Positions 30,508 through 42,541 of a DNA stretch of 64,000 nucleotides are shown piece after piece. The position numbers were made by a program, and so were the translations under genes. The notes below the pieces were generated by a model. It saw only the letters and a list, made by a program, of their open reading frames with translations. It was not told the origin of the DNA and ran no database searches. The stretch's first letter is position 1, and each line of letters opens with the position of its first letter. This stretch comes from Apostichopus japonicus (taxonomy: Eukaryota > Echinodermata > Holothuroidea > Aspidochirotida > Stichopodidae): assembly GCF_037975245.1 (NCBI RefSeq), contig NC_092580.1:12739501-12803500 (forward strand), read 5' to 3'.

Positions 30508-33500
30508 CTGTTGGTGGAAGGATATCAAGATGTGTATATAACAGTTCTTTGGGGTGGTCATCAGTGTAGCCACCGAATATGCCAGACATAATATGTATGT
30601 ATGTATATGTATGTATATTAGATCCTCCTGCAAGCAGGAACTCGCGAAGAAGCCTAATTGGCTTATCAAAGCCGCAAGCTGACCGAAGTCAGTCTCTCAC
30701 ATCCATATTTAACGTCCATGATTATGAATTGTTAATTGTCAACAACTCTGTAACTGGACGACATACATTAATCTGGGAGTGACTCGAACCGGGGACCTTA
30801 TGATTGAAAGGCACCGGTGTTAACCACTGAGCTAACACTCCATAATATCAAAACTACTGTGTTATATCAGTTCTTTGGGGTGGTCATCAGTGTAGCCACC
30901 AAATATGCCAGACATAATATCAAAACTACTGCATTAACATTATTTAGGAGGGGTGAGGGATGTGTGATGAGGGATGACTGAATGAGGGGTGAGCATTTTT
31001 TTTAAGTCAGTCTATCAATGAAAGGACCCATCTCGTATTATCTGGTTGATATATGAGCTCCTACTCGCACCCCTCTCATTCCTCTCCCTCCTTTCTCTCT
31101 GGTTCTCATCCCCTTCCATTTTAACTTCTCCCGTTTTCCTTCCATGTACAGCATTCCTAGGATTATTTATCTAGTTAATATACACTTAGCATGATGCAGA
31201 ACGTAAACCATATATAGCTCTTATATCAATTATATAGTATTGAACCATTTCCTGATCATTTCTAAGGAAAGTCACTGAAGATAGAACTTGTTCACAAACA
31301 GAAAAATCGAAAACAACTTGATCCAACTATTAATCCTAGCTTCCTTGTATTGAGATTGTAACCATGTGTTTATACCATGTTTTGACCATGTGACTATATA
31401 GTGCATTCATATCGGTTGAATTTTATTCCCCGTCTTTATTTACTCATATAGAGGTGTTTGGAATAAAAGTACAAAGTACCCCAAAAAAGAAGATCTTATG
31501 ATTATGATCATATAGATATAATAACTTAATAAAAAGAAATGGAAAAAGATGATATAGAATGAAGGGAAGGGCAAATGAATTATACTGGGGAGCGGGGGGA
31601 TGCTGACTGTAGTTAATTAAACAAAATTGTAAAAATCGTGCCATGAAACCAACGGTGGCTGGTCTTGAACTCGACCGAGTCGTCGGGGAACATGACTTCG
31701 GTATTAGCCCAGGATCTTTATGCGAACTGCACTAGACATATGTCTTTCGATGCAACACTGTCATGCAGAGTTAAAATGTTATACAACGCGAACTGAATGC
31801 TAATTGTTACCCCACCCCTAGTACCGTAACTCATACAATGAATCTAAAAATAAATTCCGCATGCGATTTGAGAATTGAGCACATTCCCTGTGAATATCAT
31901 GTAGTGGATCCAAAGGCGTATCATTGCCGGCGAGGGGGGGGGGGGGAGAACGCACCCATCACTTCTTGAGATTGTTCCCATCTGCATGAAAACGCGCCCC
32001 ACAACCCTACGCCCATCCCTCTAATCGCTTCCCGATGAGTTACAAAAGTCTACTTGGATTTTTTTTCTGCAGACGCCCATGCATTTCCCCAAACTAAATT
32101 TCTAAGCCACGAGATCTAAAACTTAAGGAGGTATGGGAATAGGCGTACGAGGCGGGGGGCAGGGGGCAGACAATGCAATAATTACTACAACATTTTGATG
32201 ATGGGAGGGGTATCCCACCCCCATCTTCATTCGAAAATACTAGTTCAGTCGGGTCATTTTTTGGTTAAAGTCAGTCGAGGAAGAATAAGAACAAGCACCC
32301 GGACCCAAGGAACCCTTCCATAACGGTCTATGTCCCTACTTAAATCAGTTGAGCGAGCGGGGGGGGGGGGGTGGGGGAAGTTGGGGTGGGAGGAATTAAA
32401 CCATGTGCATGCCATTAATAAGATTGTAAATGAACAAACAAAGACATCCTCTATATTTGTCACTAAATTAAAACTAATATAACAAGGAATGAAATGATTG
32501 CTTTCAAATCCGGAAATTTTCTTTACCCAAATAATTCTTTCCAATTATATTCATGACATACAGAAAACCAATTATAATTTTTCCACAATGTTTTTTTTTC
32601 TTTTTATTTGAAATTGATTAGTTATACTAGTGGCTTTCGTATGTAACGTAGAAAGTGAAACATTAACCAAATATTATTTTAATCACACTCACAACTTTTG
32701 TGTGTGTGTGTGGGGGGGGGACTGGTACCGGACATTTCCAAAAGTATGAATGGTAAAGTTATGACACGCAGGTGGGGGGGGGGGGGGAGAGAGATTGCAC
32801 CCATATAACCAATCATATATGAATTCGATAGGTTTAATGCAACTTACCTATGTTAATTGTAACAATAAAGGTACAAGAATCTTGATTTCCCGCGGAATCT
32901 GCGAAAATATAAGTCACTTTCGTTTCACCCTTGTAGAATTTACTCTCTGCAGGGGTATGTGACTGAAAAAGTAGATCCACGTAATCTGAATTATCCAACG
33001 CCATTGGTCCATTCCATTCTATCGTAATACCGTTAACGTCGGTCGACACCGTTCGCTCAATGTTGCCAGGACAACCGATGATATCTGGCCGTTCGGTGTC
33101 TGTATATAGGGAAACCAAGAAAGAGAGGACATGTACATGTTTTTTTCTTTTTCTTTTTCATCTTCATTTTTGTTTTTGTTCCAAAATTCAATAAATAGTA
33201 CACCGATATTTGACTTATATGGCGCCCCATATACTTACACAATGGCGTCAGCAGGGCGGTCAGTAAAAAACATCGTACGGAAACAATGGAAGCCCCCCAC
33301 CCCCTTCTCCCGAATATATTATTTGGTGTAATTTGTTTTTGCTTGTTTACTTGGGACCACGAAAGTCTTCAGGTTTTTTTCCTACTAGTTCACCGGATTT
33401 GTCGAGACCCCCCCCCCCCACCCCGCCCCCGTATCTATGGGCATGTATAGAAACGCGGACCGGTATCAGATCAAGGGCAGGACTAACCCCATTTGCAGTT

Positions 33501-34905
33501 ATGTTATGACATCACGTAATGATCTCGTCATAATTTAATTCCTGTTGTTGTTGTTGTTGGTGATGATGTTGTTGTTATTATTTTTGTTGTGGTGAACAGA
33601 AAGTATGTGTTCTTACCTTCTACTACTGCCACTTCGAAACGACAAACGACGTCATTGCCTGACGAATCCGTGAAAGTATATCTTACATTCGCCATGGAGC
33701 CAATGTTAAAAATATCCCCTGGCTGGTGTGATCGTAGGCGAAGGGTCGCCTGACCCGAGTCGTCCTCTGCCATAGGCTCCTCCCAGTACACCGCCGTCCT
33801 ATCCTCACCAGTGGCCACGCCCACTGTGATATCTTCGGGACAATTAAGTAGGGAGGGTGGCAGAAGATCAACTGTTATCGTGGTATGAAGGAGATAGAGA
33901 GAGAATGAGAGAATTTGTGAGAGGTGGAGAGAGAGGGGAAATGTAAAAGTTTGTTACAAAAATGGAAAACTATTGAATAACATTGGCTCTATATGATTTA
34001 TAAAGCAAATTATTGCAATAATAATACGATAATAATGCAAATCTGAAATGTTCTTTTGTATTTCAGATTTCAAGTATTGTATATATTGGTCTTATTATTC
34101 ATTCTTCTGTTTTGTATATAAATACTTGAAACGGAAGGAAAACAAGAGTGTGTGTGTGTGGGGGGGGGGGCATAGAAGATAACAAAGAAAAAGATAGAGA
34201 AACTGACATGCCGACATAGATTTAGAGAGACAGACAGACAAACACAATTAACTTACAGTAAGCAAACAACTAGTAACGCAACGTTAAGGTCATCGCTGTA
34301 TAGGAAAGGTAATCAAAATATTTGACATTGTATAGTTCACATTTAAAGGATGAAAGTTTGGCCAAATTTTACTATTTTCAATGCTTGTTAGATAATATTG
34401 GTAATTAAAAACCTCTGCTATATCAATACAGGTAGTATTTCTGTATACCACAATTATGATTTTTTTCTTTGTCTGGAGAAAATGACTCTTTTAAGCATAA
34501 AGGTTCATCAATGGTATATACATATCCATATAGCCTAACACAAAGGACCTTGCCTAACCAGGAACCACACACCTGTTTCATGGTGGATAGGCCTACAACC
34601 TGACCTGGTGAGTATGGTATCCTAAATGGGGGAAGGCTATCTAGAGGCAAATTCATATAGCCTATATGAATAAGCTGAAATCGATGAACAAAATGGAGGA
34701 AAAGTTTATCTGTAAAAGTTTGCTCAGAAAGGTTCTGCCCTGTCACTTTATTCATAAGAAAGTTCTAATATTTTGCTATTTTATTTTCTAAAATGACACC
34801 TTTTTCTTTACAATACCCTGTTGTCTTCGTTCGGCACGTCAAAGATATATGAGCAACCTGCAATATATTCATATGCTATCAATCATTCCGTTAATGTACA
34901 CTATA

Positions 34906-34936
<31 letters not shown>

Positions 34937-37900
34937 CAGTGCTCAAAAGTCGCTTGTTTGATACAGAATCATGATATATAACAAAAATCGCATCGGATGA
35001 AAATTATATTCGATACGGTATAATGAGTATGAACAATTTAAGTGTCGTCTGGGATGAGATCACATAAATATGCTTACGAAAGTTTTATTTACATATGCGT
35101 TTATTATGTAAGCAAAACATCATTAAAGCACAAAATTAATAAATAAATGACAGCAAAAAAAGAAAGGGAATAAAAATGGAAGAGTATACTTAAATTTGAA
35201 AAGAAAGAGGAAGACGAAGGACTGGGAAAGCTGCTAGCATTTAATTATATAATCGGTCAGTGAATATTCTTACCAGTTAAAAAAAGACAAAATATTCCGA
35301 GTTCTAATCGTCCCAACTCTATAATGCAAAGTATATACTGTATTTACGATCTATTTAGGTAAATCTGCTATTTGATAGCTATATACAACCTTTGGCTGTG
35401 TTTTGTTTTGAAACAACAACAAAATACGCAATTCCTTAATGTTTATATATAGCCTTGGTCAAAATGATTCTTAATGATTTTGTTTTCAATTGTGAACCGG
35501 TATTTGTGAAACGAGAAGAACATATATCTTTAGATGAACCTAAACTGTTACTTTTAGCTCTGGGTGCGTGGAATAGTTTGCCCTTGCTCTAGAGAGAAAA
35601 ACAATTATCCCGGGTCTGAATCTGAAGGTGAAAAATCAAGCCATGCGCCTATAGGAATTTAAGTCTTAATTAATACGATAACTAAAGTTACATCCGGGAC
35701 TTATCTCTGCCACTGGAATTGAAATCAATAATTCATCACCGGTTGAGCAGTTAAGAACTAATTGGGTCGGACTTTTTTTCCCTCATAGCTAACGAAGGGG
35801 AAGTATAACTTGAAAATTATAAATGGCTTCAGTGTGCTCTTATCATTGCCGTGTGCAAATTTGGTGTAACAGCCGCAATAAACATATATATGTGGCATTC
35901 ACCCAATATATAGCTCCGAGATTATAAAGACCAGTTCAAAAGACAAAAAAAAAATCTCAGTTGGTGACTCACTCAAATATTGATCTCATGAGTTATATAT
36001 AGTTGCCAGTGCACCACTTATGCCATTAAGATGAATTAACGATCAATAGTATACAACTAAATGTGTGTGCTCTAATAGATGAATGACATCACTTACAATG
36101 TTAGGACTTAATTTAAGCTGTAACTTTAATGCGAAGGGAGTCATTAGTGGTAATTTTGTCTGTTCGCGTCTTTGGTCATTCTTATGATTTTGTCGAACAA
36201 ATATCGATCACAATCTGCCCATGAATTTGCCGTTTAGTTTGCTTGTTGTTTGCTTATGTATATTAAATTAGAGATGTGTATCAATGTATAATGACGCGGA
36301 CAGAGGCTGCACTGAAAAATATAACGTGTACATGATCAGTGGAGTACATATGGGTTGGGCCAATCTGCCCCTATTTACCCTACCCCCTGAAACAAAATAA
36401 CCGTGGTAAATTACAGGCAGGATTTGCGTGTGAGTTTTAAATAGCCAGACGTTTGAAGCTCTTCTGACTGTAACATTTTCTAGCCTTCATTTGTGTTGGA
36501 ATCAGTAAAATAATCAGAACGTTTTCTGGTTTTGATGTTTGTTTGTAAAAAGAAAAAGAACAAAAAACAGTAAGCGAATTTACAAAACACAACATGACTG
36601 ATTTTTTTTTTACTATCGTTCTGGTGAAGATCACCTAGTGATATTACCAAGTCTAATTATACAACAACAAGGATAGCATAAGAAACGAAAAGAATCTTGA
36701 ATGCAAAACACGCGCCAACAAACGTCATCAAATATTTTCAATGGAGTTTCTTTCAATGTGTGAAATGACGTCGGAAATTTTCTTGCGCAAACACGGAGGT
36801 GTGTTTGAGACATTCAGCTTCCATTTTGTAGGGTATGCGATCTATACGTATATATTCTACATGTATTGTAGAAGAATCAAGCTAGTTTGAGATTAAGAGG
36901 GGTAAAAATAGTAGTGTGCACGGCGTTGCAGTCTTAACGGAAGGGATACAGTCAATAATTAAAGAATGTGATTTGTAGAGAGAAAAAAGGGTGCACGGGG
37001 ATGGGGTGTGGAGGTGTTCCGGAGGTGGAAGTGGTGCCCTATATTATCGGGGAAACAATTGCATCATAATTGAATGTTCCGAGGTTCAACAAAAAAAAGA
37101 AGGATCCTTTATAATTACTTTTTTTTACAACAGCGCACTTTTTACTGACGTTTATTCTTGAATATTTCCCCAAAAGTTACTTTTTAATGAACAACAGCGT
37201 ACATTTTGGTTAAAAACTGGGAAAGGGTATACGGTACTTTTAATTAATATTCTAATCTACTTCACGAAAAGGAAGTTTTGAGGTTTTTCACAAACAGGGG
37301 GAGGTGGGTGGGGGGGTTTGCGGCGGGCTCGTCCCTGTATCTACCCTATGTTCTCGCCTCTAGTTAAGTAGACTACAAAGGAGTATAGAAATGGCATGTT
37401 GGGTCATGTGGAAGTGGAACTATAAAGAGGGGTATATATAAGCTTGCACCTGAATAGAGAGGGTCTTACCTTGGGTCACGACCACGTCCGTGGAGCATTC
37501 GGATTGTAATCCTGTCGGATCAGTAAAGGAGTAGACGACGTGTGTAAGACCGATCGGAAAATAGCTCCCTTTTTCGTATTTGCTTTCGGATTTGACGTCG
37601 AATCGGCCAGAGTCGTCTTCAACGATGGGTCCATCCCAAGATACGAAGCTACCGTTTTGGCTCAGGGCAACCTCTACTTGAATCAGCTCAGGGCAGTCAT
37701 GTACCACTGGTGCTTGTGTGTCGACTAAATAGTGAGTGAACGATACATGAATATTATATAAATCATTGAACAGATACGTAGGCGTATATAGGCTTTGTTC
37801 TTTGAGGGAGGGAGGGAGGGAGGGAGGGAGGGAGGGAGGGAGGGAGGGAGGGAGGGAGGGAGGGAGGGAGGGAGGGAGGGAGGGAGGGAGGGAGGGAGGG

Positions 37901-39833
37901 AGGGAGGGAGGGAGGGAGGGAGGGAGGGAGGGAGGGAGGGAGGGAGGGAGGGAGGGAGGGAGGGAGGGAGGGAGGGAGGGAGGGAGGGAGGGAGGGAGGG
38001 AGGGAGGGAGGGAGGGAGGGAGGGAGGGAGGGAGGGAGGGAGGGAGGGAGGGAGGGAGGGAGGGAGGGAGGGAGGGAGGGAGGGAGGGAGGGAGGGAGGG
38101 AGGGAGGGAGGGAGGGAGGGAGGGAGGGAGGGAGGGAGGGAGGGAGGGAGGGAGGGAGGGAGGGAGGGAGGGAGGGAGGGAGGGAGGGAGGGAGGGAGGG
38201 AGGGAGGGAGGGAGGGAGGGAGGGAGGGAGGGAGGGAGGGAGGGAGGGAGGGAGGGAGGGAGGGAGGGAGGGAGGGAGGGAGGGAGGGAGGGAGGGAGGG
38301 AGGGAGGGAGGGAGGGAGGGGGAGTGGGAGGGGACTGAATAATATTGGAGAGACCCCGTTATACACTATAACTTGAAGCTATGAAATCTTCATGCTTTCT
38401 GAAAGTATGGACAGACATTTTCTGCAACAGGAAAGACGACCACAACAACAACAACATGTGATGAAAAGCAACAATAATTATTGACATACGGTAGTGCTAC
38501 TATTTTGGAATCTGCACTTTGTTCGTTGACAAGGTCCGGAAGAAGTAGGGGAGTGGGTGGGGGGAGGGCTAGGGGTTTGGAGTGTGAATAGGGGTGAAGC
38601 ATGGGTTGTTAAACCTAATTAAAAGACACACACCTGCTTCAAATGTTACGTAAAAAGTACAATAGGCAAGATTGCCAGCTGCATCGGAGAACGTATATTT
38701 GACCTCGTGGCGAGCTGTCCACAAATAAAAGGAATCACCAGGGTAGTTTGTCCTGCTATGGATGAAAGCAACCCCAGAGTCATCGGTGGCGGTCGGCTCT
38801 TCCCATGTAGCAGTCCCCATCTCCGTTCCGTACGGATACGTCGCCTTTATGTCGTTAGGACAGCTGGTCACGACCGGGGATCGATCGTCCACTGTAGGAG
38901 GGGGGAAACAAAATTGAAACTCTAATCGCCTGACTTTTTTTGTCGATTTCAATTCGTCGATAATCAGTTAAGTTTTTAATAAGTCATTAAAGAGGATCGT
39001 TTGTGTTATAACATTGTTTTCTTTTCTTACTTTAAATTTGTTGTATACCTTGTGTTACTTGTACGGTGAATTCACACGCACTCGTCGATTGGTCATCGTT
39101 AGGGTCACTGAATATATACGTAACAAACGATTCTCCGATTGGCAACAATCCAGGCGAATGGCTTCTGAAAACTAAAACGGCTACGTTGCCGTAATTGACC
39201 TCTGCTGTAGGCTCCGTCCATTCTACCTTAGCTGTTGTTTGTCCCTGCAGTTCCGCCAATGTAGTGATGTCATCGGGACAATTGTAGATGGTGGGATCTA
39301 TCGTAAATAGATAAATACATAGACAAACTAATTCATAAATTAATAAAATAATAATTAATTAAATGTGTGTGTAATGTTGTTGTTGTCGTTTTAACTTATT
39401 TCAAAATTATTACCAACAACCACTTGCTGTGACTTGAATGCGAAAACGGTCATCTTATCAAAATATATCTTTGATGGAGCCATACCATTAATTGTGTCAT
39501 AAATCACAGGACATGCAGAAAGTTAACACCCTGGTTCATATACAGTTCATCACGTTTGCTGAACGCGACGGTATGACGATATGACGGGTGACGGTCACAA
39601 GCCGTATGTCGTGTATGGGAAGCCACGTGGGACAAACACCGCATAATATATATAGTGTGCGGTGTTTGTCCCATATGGCTTGCCATATTCGTGTCGTAAT
39701 GAGGATGGCGCTCTTATCAATATACGCATATAGTTCCTTTATAGAGATACGAGTCTCTATATATATAAAGGAACTCTATATACGCCAATATAGTTCATCT
39801 CTATAAAGGGACTCTACCTATACACCGAGAGCC

Positions 39834-39883
<50 letters not shown>

Positions 39884-41533
39884 ATATCTGTATATATGGC
39901 TCTGTGTACGCCAATACTCCCTTAATATACACCCCCCCCCCCAAAAAAAAATAAATAAATAAATAAAAGTGAGGCGGTATATGTTTTCATTTTTTAGCCA
40001 TAAAATACAATACAAAATCATGTGCCAAGATTTCGGATAATTGAAACATTAGAAGACAAACCGTAAATAAATTATTCTCTTCTCGAGAGCGACTCGATCC
40101 TCAGTAGATATATGTAAATTATTATTATATTACTCTTCTTGGTGTTTTGTGTGAATCACTTTCATATTTTAATCATGATTTTGACAATGAGCACATTTTT
40201 ATGAATATATGTATATAGGTAGATAGTATAGTTGTATCTATGAAATTAAGCAAGCCCCAAGGTACCGTATAACTGAATAATTAATTTAAGTAATATCCTT
40301 TATTTCAGTTTACAATGTATCACGTGGGTATTATACATAAGCAATTAAAATGAAAACTTTAATCAATCAATCATGATTGAACGAGTTTATCGTGGCCGAT
40401 AAATTAGCCCACGTTTGTCAACTTTTGGCGTTTCCAAGAAATAGTTTGTCTGCATGTCTGTTTGTCAGTTTATGGTACATCACGTGGGTATTATTAATAA
40501 GCAATTAAAATGAAAACTTGAATCAATCAATTATCATTGAATGAGTTTGTCCTGGCCGATAATTTAACTTAATAAAGTCAACTTTCGGCGTTCCCAGGAA
40601 ATAGTCTGTTTGTCTGATTATTTGGACATGCTCACAAAGTTATTTAATGTCGTTCAGCAAGTATATATATAGATAACCGAGAGTCAACTGTACTGAAGGA
40701 TGTTTTCAGATACAAACAGGGTTGTATGAGAGTTTTAGAGTAATATTTAGTCCAGAATTTCAGATAACTGCATCGAAACTTAAACTGCATCGAAAATTAT
40801 GATTTAAGATGAAAGAATCTGTGGTTTATTTACAGATATACACGTAACCCTCAATCTCTGACCATCTCAACTCACAATCTCAAATTAATATTGATGTACA
40901 ATTTATAGGATATAAACATGGCTATATATATATGCTAAACGATATATTGAAGTTGACATCAAGTTCAAACATTAATCGATCAAATTCAGAATGATAATTA
41001 AACTTTGAAAATGAGAGAGCTGAATGTTGTCTATTTTTTAAAGCTAATTCCGTCTCTATAATACGTACTGTTATGATTGGGAGACAGGGTGGGTAGAGAG
41101 AGAGGTGTGTGAGTGTGTGTGTGTGTGTGGGGGGGGGGGGGGTAATAACATAATACATGGCGGGGAGGGAAGTGAGGTAGGACTGAATTTTCCATCTTCC
41201 TTCGTTTTAGAAAACTATACTTTCCGCATTTTGCAGTACTTACAATGACTTTCATCAAAGTTAAAATTGTGATAAGTCGTACATGGTTAAAGGGGAAGTC
41301 ATCATAACGGGTCCCCCCCCCCCCCGTCACCCGTGTGGCCTTGCTGAGTTGCGAAAACGTTTACAATGCTACAAAGCATTAATCATCAATAGGCTAACCA
41401 GTCTATAAGGAAGCCATCTTAGACTTAATCTTGGAAGAAATTGAAAAGATAATTTTACGTTACCTACTGCCATGGAAGCGCAATTAAGAACGCTAAGTAT
41501 CATAAAGCACGATAAATGACTGTTTATCCTCAT
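30146..41533 (-). CDS. Type I membrane protein with five HYR domains
   Basis: Seven exons on the minus strand: 41464-41533, 39049-39297, 38634-38891, 37470-37724, 33617-33871, 32848-33099 and 30146-30507. Every intron is phase 1 with GT-AG ends, and the 1701-nt sum gives 566 residues. Residues 1-23 form a signal peptide. Residues 24-446 are five HYR (hyalin repeat) domains, one per exon, each opening with a C-P motif and closing with a second cysteine. A Thr/Gly-rich stalk follows (447-466), then one membrane helix at about 467-495 and a 71-residue cytoplasmic tail. HYR is an immunoglobulin-like fold used in adhesion and recognition at the cell surface or matrix. The tail holds PPVP, TSYMEL (Y547) and PYYLAP (Y561, Y562), which look like phosphotyrosine/SH2 docking sites. 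The ligand is unknown. A secreted hyalin-like role is less likely because of the membrane helix. Confidence 0.88.
30542..30935. repeat. ~75-bp tandem duplication split by the SINE
   Basis: The sequence CAGTTCTTTGGGGTGGTCAT through GCCAGACATAATAT occurs at about 30542-30594 and again at about 30867-30919 with one or two differences. ATCAAAACTACTG follows at 30846 and 30918. Removing the SINE restores two adjacent copies, so the duplication came first. Confidence 0.8.
30595..30841 (-). mobile_element. tRNA-derived SINE with target duplication
   Basis: Read on the minus strand, the element begins with a tRNA-like head: A box TAGCTCAGTGG and B box GGTTCGAGTCA, with GGAGTG/CACTCC ends able to pair. 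A ~150-bp body and a hairpin-forming CCTGCTTGCAGGAGG follow, then a TACA/ATAC-type microsatellite tail. The flanks are ATAATAT at 30588-30594 and 30842-30848. It is inserted in one copy of a 75-bp tandem duplication, in intron 6 of the HYR gene and in sense orientation, 88 bases upstream of the last exon. Confidence 0.8.
32848..33099 (-). CDS. HYR receptor exon 6: HYR domain 5
   Basis: Residues 363-446. Opens DTERPDIIGCPGNIE and ends near DSAGNQDSCTFIVTINI, with a GTAAGT donor. The conserved Cys pair and the F/Y-x-D-x-(A/S)-G-N turn of HYR domains are present. Confidence 0.9.
33617..33871 (-). CDS. HYR receptor exon 5: HYR domain 4
   Basis: Residues 278-362. Core NCPEDITVGV ... VYWEEPMAEDDSG ... 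TFTDSSGNDVVCRFEV, followed by GTAAGA. It is the clearest match to the HYR consensus in the window. Confidence 0.92.
33872..37469 (-). other. HYR receptor intron 4
   Basis: A 3598-bp intron. It contains a G-run near 34161, a (TGTC)n run at 34909-34938 and AT-rich filler. I searched it for another HYR exon and found none. Confidence 0.7.
34909..34938. repeat. (TGTC)n microsatellite
   Basis: About seven and a half copies of TGTC (TCTG in the other register), ending in TGCAG. Confidence 0.9.
37470..37724 (-). CDS. HYR receptor exon 4: HYR domain 3
   Basis: Residues 193-277. Opens VDTQAPVVHDCPELIQVEV and ends SFTDPTGLQSECSTDVVVTQ, with a GTAAGA donor. The usual G-N of the terminal turn is replaced by T-G-L, so it is slightly diverged. 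Confidence 0.9.
37804..38320. repeat. Perfect (GGGA)n array, about 515 bp
   Basis: Roughly 128 uninterrupted GGGA units on the plus strand, within intron 3 of the HYR gene. The plus strand is the template for that gene, so the transcript carries CCCT repeats. Runs of three G every four bases can form G-quadruplexes, and the C-rich strand can form i-motifs. The long Gly-Arg-Glu or Pro-Ser-Leu frames across it are repeat artefacts. The true length in the animal may differ from the assembly. Confidence 0.97.
38634..38891 (-). CDS. HYR receptor exon 3: HYR domain 2
   Basis: Residues 107-192. Opens VDDRSPVVTSCPNDIKATYP, includes ATWEEPTATDDSG and ends YTFSDAAGNLAYCTFYV, before a GTGTGT donor. Confidence 0.92.
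39049..39297 (-). CDS. HYR receptor exon 2: HYR domain 1
   Basis: Residues 24-106. Opens DPTIYNCPDDITTLAEL, includes VEWTEPTAEVNYG and ends FSDPNDDQSTSACEFTVQV, before a GTATAC donor. It follows directly on the signal peptide exon. Confidence 0.9.
39615..39685. repeat. Imperfect 28-bp stem hairpin
   Basis: Arms GGGAAGCCACGTGGGACAAA... and the complementary ...TTTGTCCCATATGGCTTGCC flank a short AT loop. Three or four mismatches are present. It is in HYR intron 1 and may be the centre of a larger palindromic element. Confidence 0.8.
39728..39910. repeat. Palindromic AT/GA repeat cluster
   Basis: AGTTCCTTTATAGAGA and its complement near 39728-39770, then (TA)n and (GA)n, and GAGAGCCATAT / ATATGGCTCT near 39826-39903. 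This is several short inverted repeats built on simple-sequence DNA. Confidence 0.75.
40305..40615. repeat. Tandem duplication, period about 160 bp
   Basis: The block from CAGTTTAC through TCACGTGGGTATTAT and AAGCAATTAAAATGAAAAC to AAATAGTTTGTCTG (about 40305-40456) repeats at about 40468-40615 with around 15 percent difference. It is in HYR intron 1. Confidence 0.8.
41464..41533 (-). CDS. HYR receptor exon 1: signal peptide
   Basis: ATG at 41533 opens a 23-residue peptide with a hydrophobic core (CFMILSVLNCASMAV) and ends at a GTAACG donor in phase 1, the phase required by exon 2. The start is chosen because the peptide is signal-like and nothing upstream extends it convincingly. Confidence 0.8.
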
Positions 41534-42541
41534 TTTGACGAGTCGGTAGTTCAGCTTTGCTTTGGTATTTCCTCGGATACGTTTTTTAATTTCTCCAAAA
41601 TATTCAAGCTCACCAATGGCTCACATGTGCATATACGGTTTGTCCGATAACAAACAAGCTGATACGAAAAGTCTTACAATGCTTCGTATACGGTATCCAA
41701 TCCAATGTATATAGGAATCCAAATGGGGGTCTTGTGGAAAAAACACCAGTTTATTAAACATTAATAACGTTCAAAAAATAAATCAGAATCTTATAGTTCT
41801 TCAGGGCTAAAAGAATAAAACCGAATTCAACATTTTCTCTCTGATATAATTAGTTACTAAAGACCGAGGGTGTTTGCTTCCTTTTTGCCGTCTCCTGTCA
41901 AGTTCATCACCTTATACGGCCTATGGGTCATTATGAGACTTAGGCCTATAGGATTTATCCTTCAGAAATCTTCTTATCTTTAAACTTCCTGGTAGGACCT
42001 ACAGGACTGCTTTTCAACAATACTTTCAAAATCCGTTAGCATGAATAAGAGAAGCACAGAAGCTATAGTTGCCAAGCATGTATACCTTGCCATCTCGATA
42101 AACCTTTATTACAGTCGTTAGTAATCTGGATAAATGACGTCATAATAGAGGACTGGGCTTTTCACCCTGCTTACACCCTTTGAACGGTTCTCTTTAAATC
42201 CTCCCATTCATCTCAACTAGTGATGCGTCTAGTGGCCATATGAAGGTCGGACAGAGTAACGTTTATTTAAATGTGACCATAAAAGGAAAAAGATGGGAGG
42301 AAAAAGGTAACAACCTCCAGTGGTCAGGTGATAGAAAAAACAAACTTACATAGGACCTATTAACAAACAGCTATGGTATCAAAAGAGAGAAGTTGACCTT
42401 TCCCTAACCTTTTGTATCACGTATAGTTCGCGGTTTCGCGAAATCCGATAACGTGGTATGCCTTCATAAGAATTATAGGCCTGCGCTCGAAAAAATATTA
42501 GAACCGATTTTGTGATGTATATAGGCTATATACGTCGTAGC
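41534..42541. other. Upstream region of the HYR gene
   Basis: No coding exon seen. The HYR promoter and 5-prime UTR probably fall here, but no core element could be assigned. Confidence 0.45.

Noticed and set aside
30776-30841. Functional tRNA gene on the minus strand
   Set aside because: A and B boxes are present, but the length is about 66 bases, the T-arm does not fold, and it is followed by a SINE body and tail with a target duplication.
33872-37469. Possible extra HYR exon in the longest HYR intron
   Set aside because: I looked for a Cys-Pro start and an aromatic-x-D-x-x-G-N end flanked by phase-1 splice sites on the minus strand and found none.
37725-38376. Long Pro-Ser-Leu and Gly-Arg-Glu open frames of about 190-213 residues
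   Set aside because: They are translations of the (GGGA)n microsatellite on each strand and lie within an intron.
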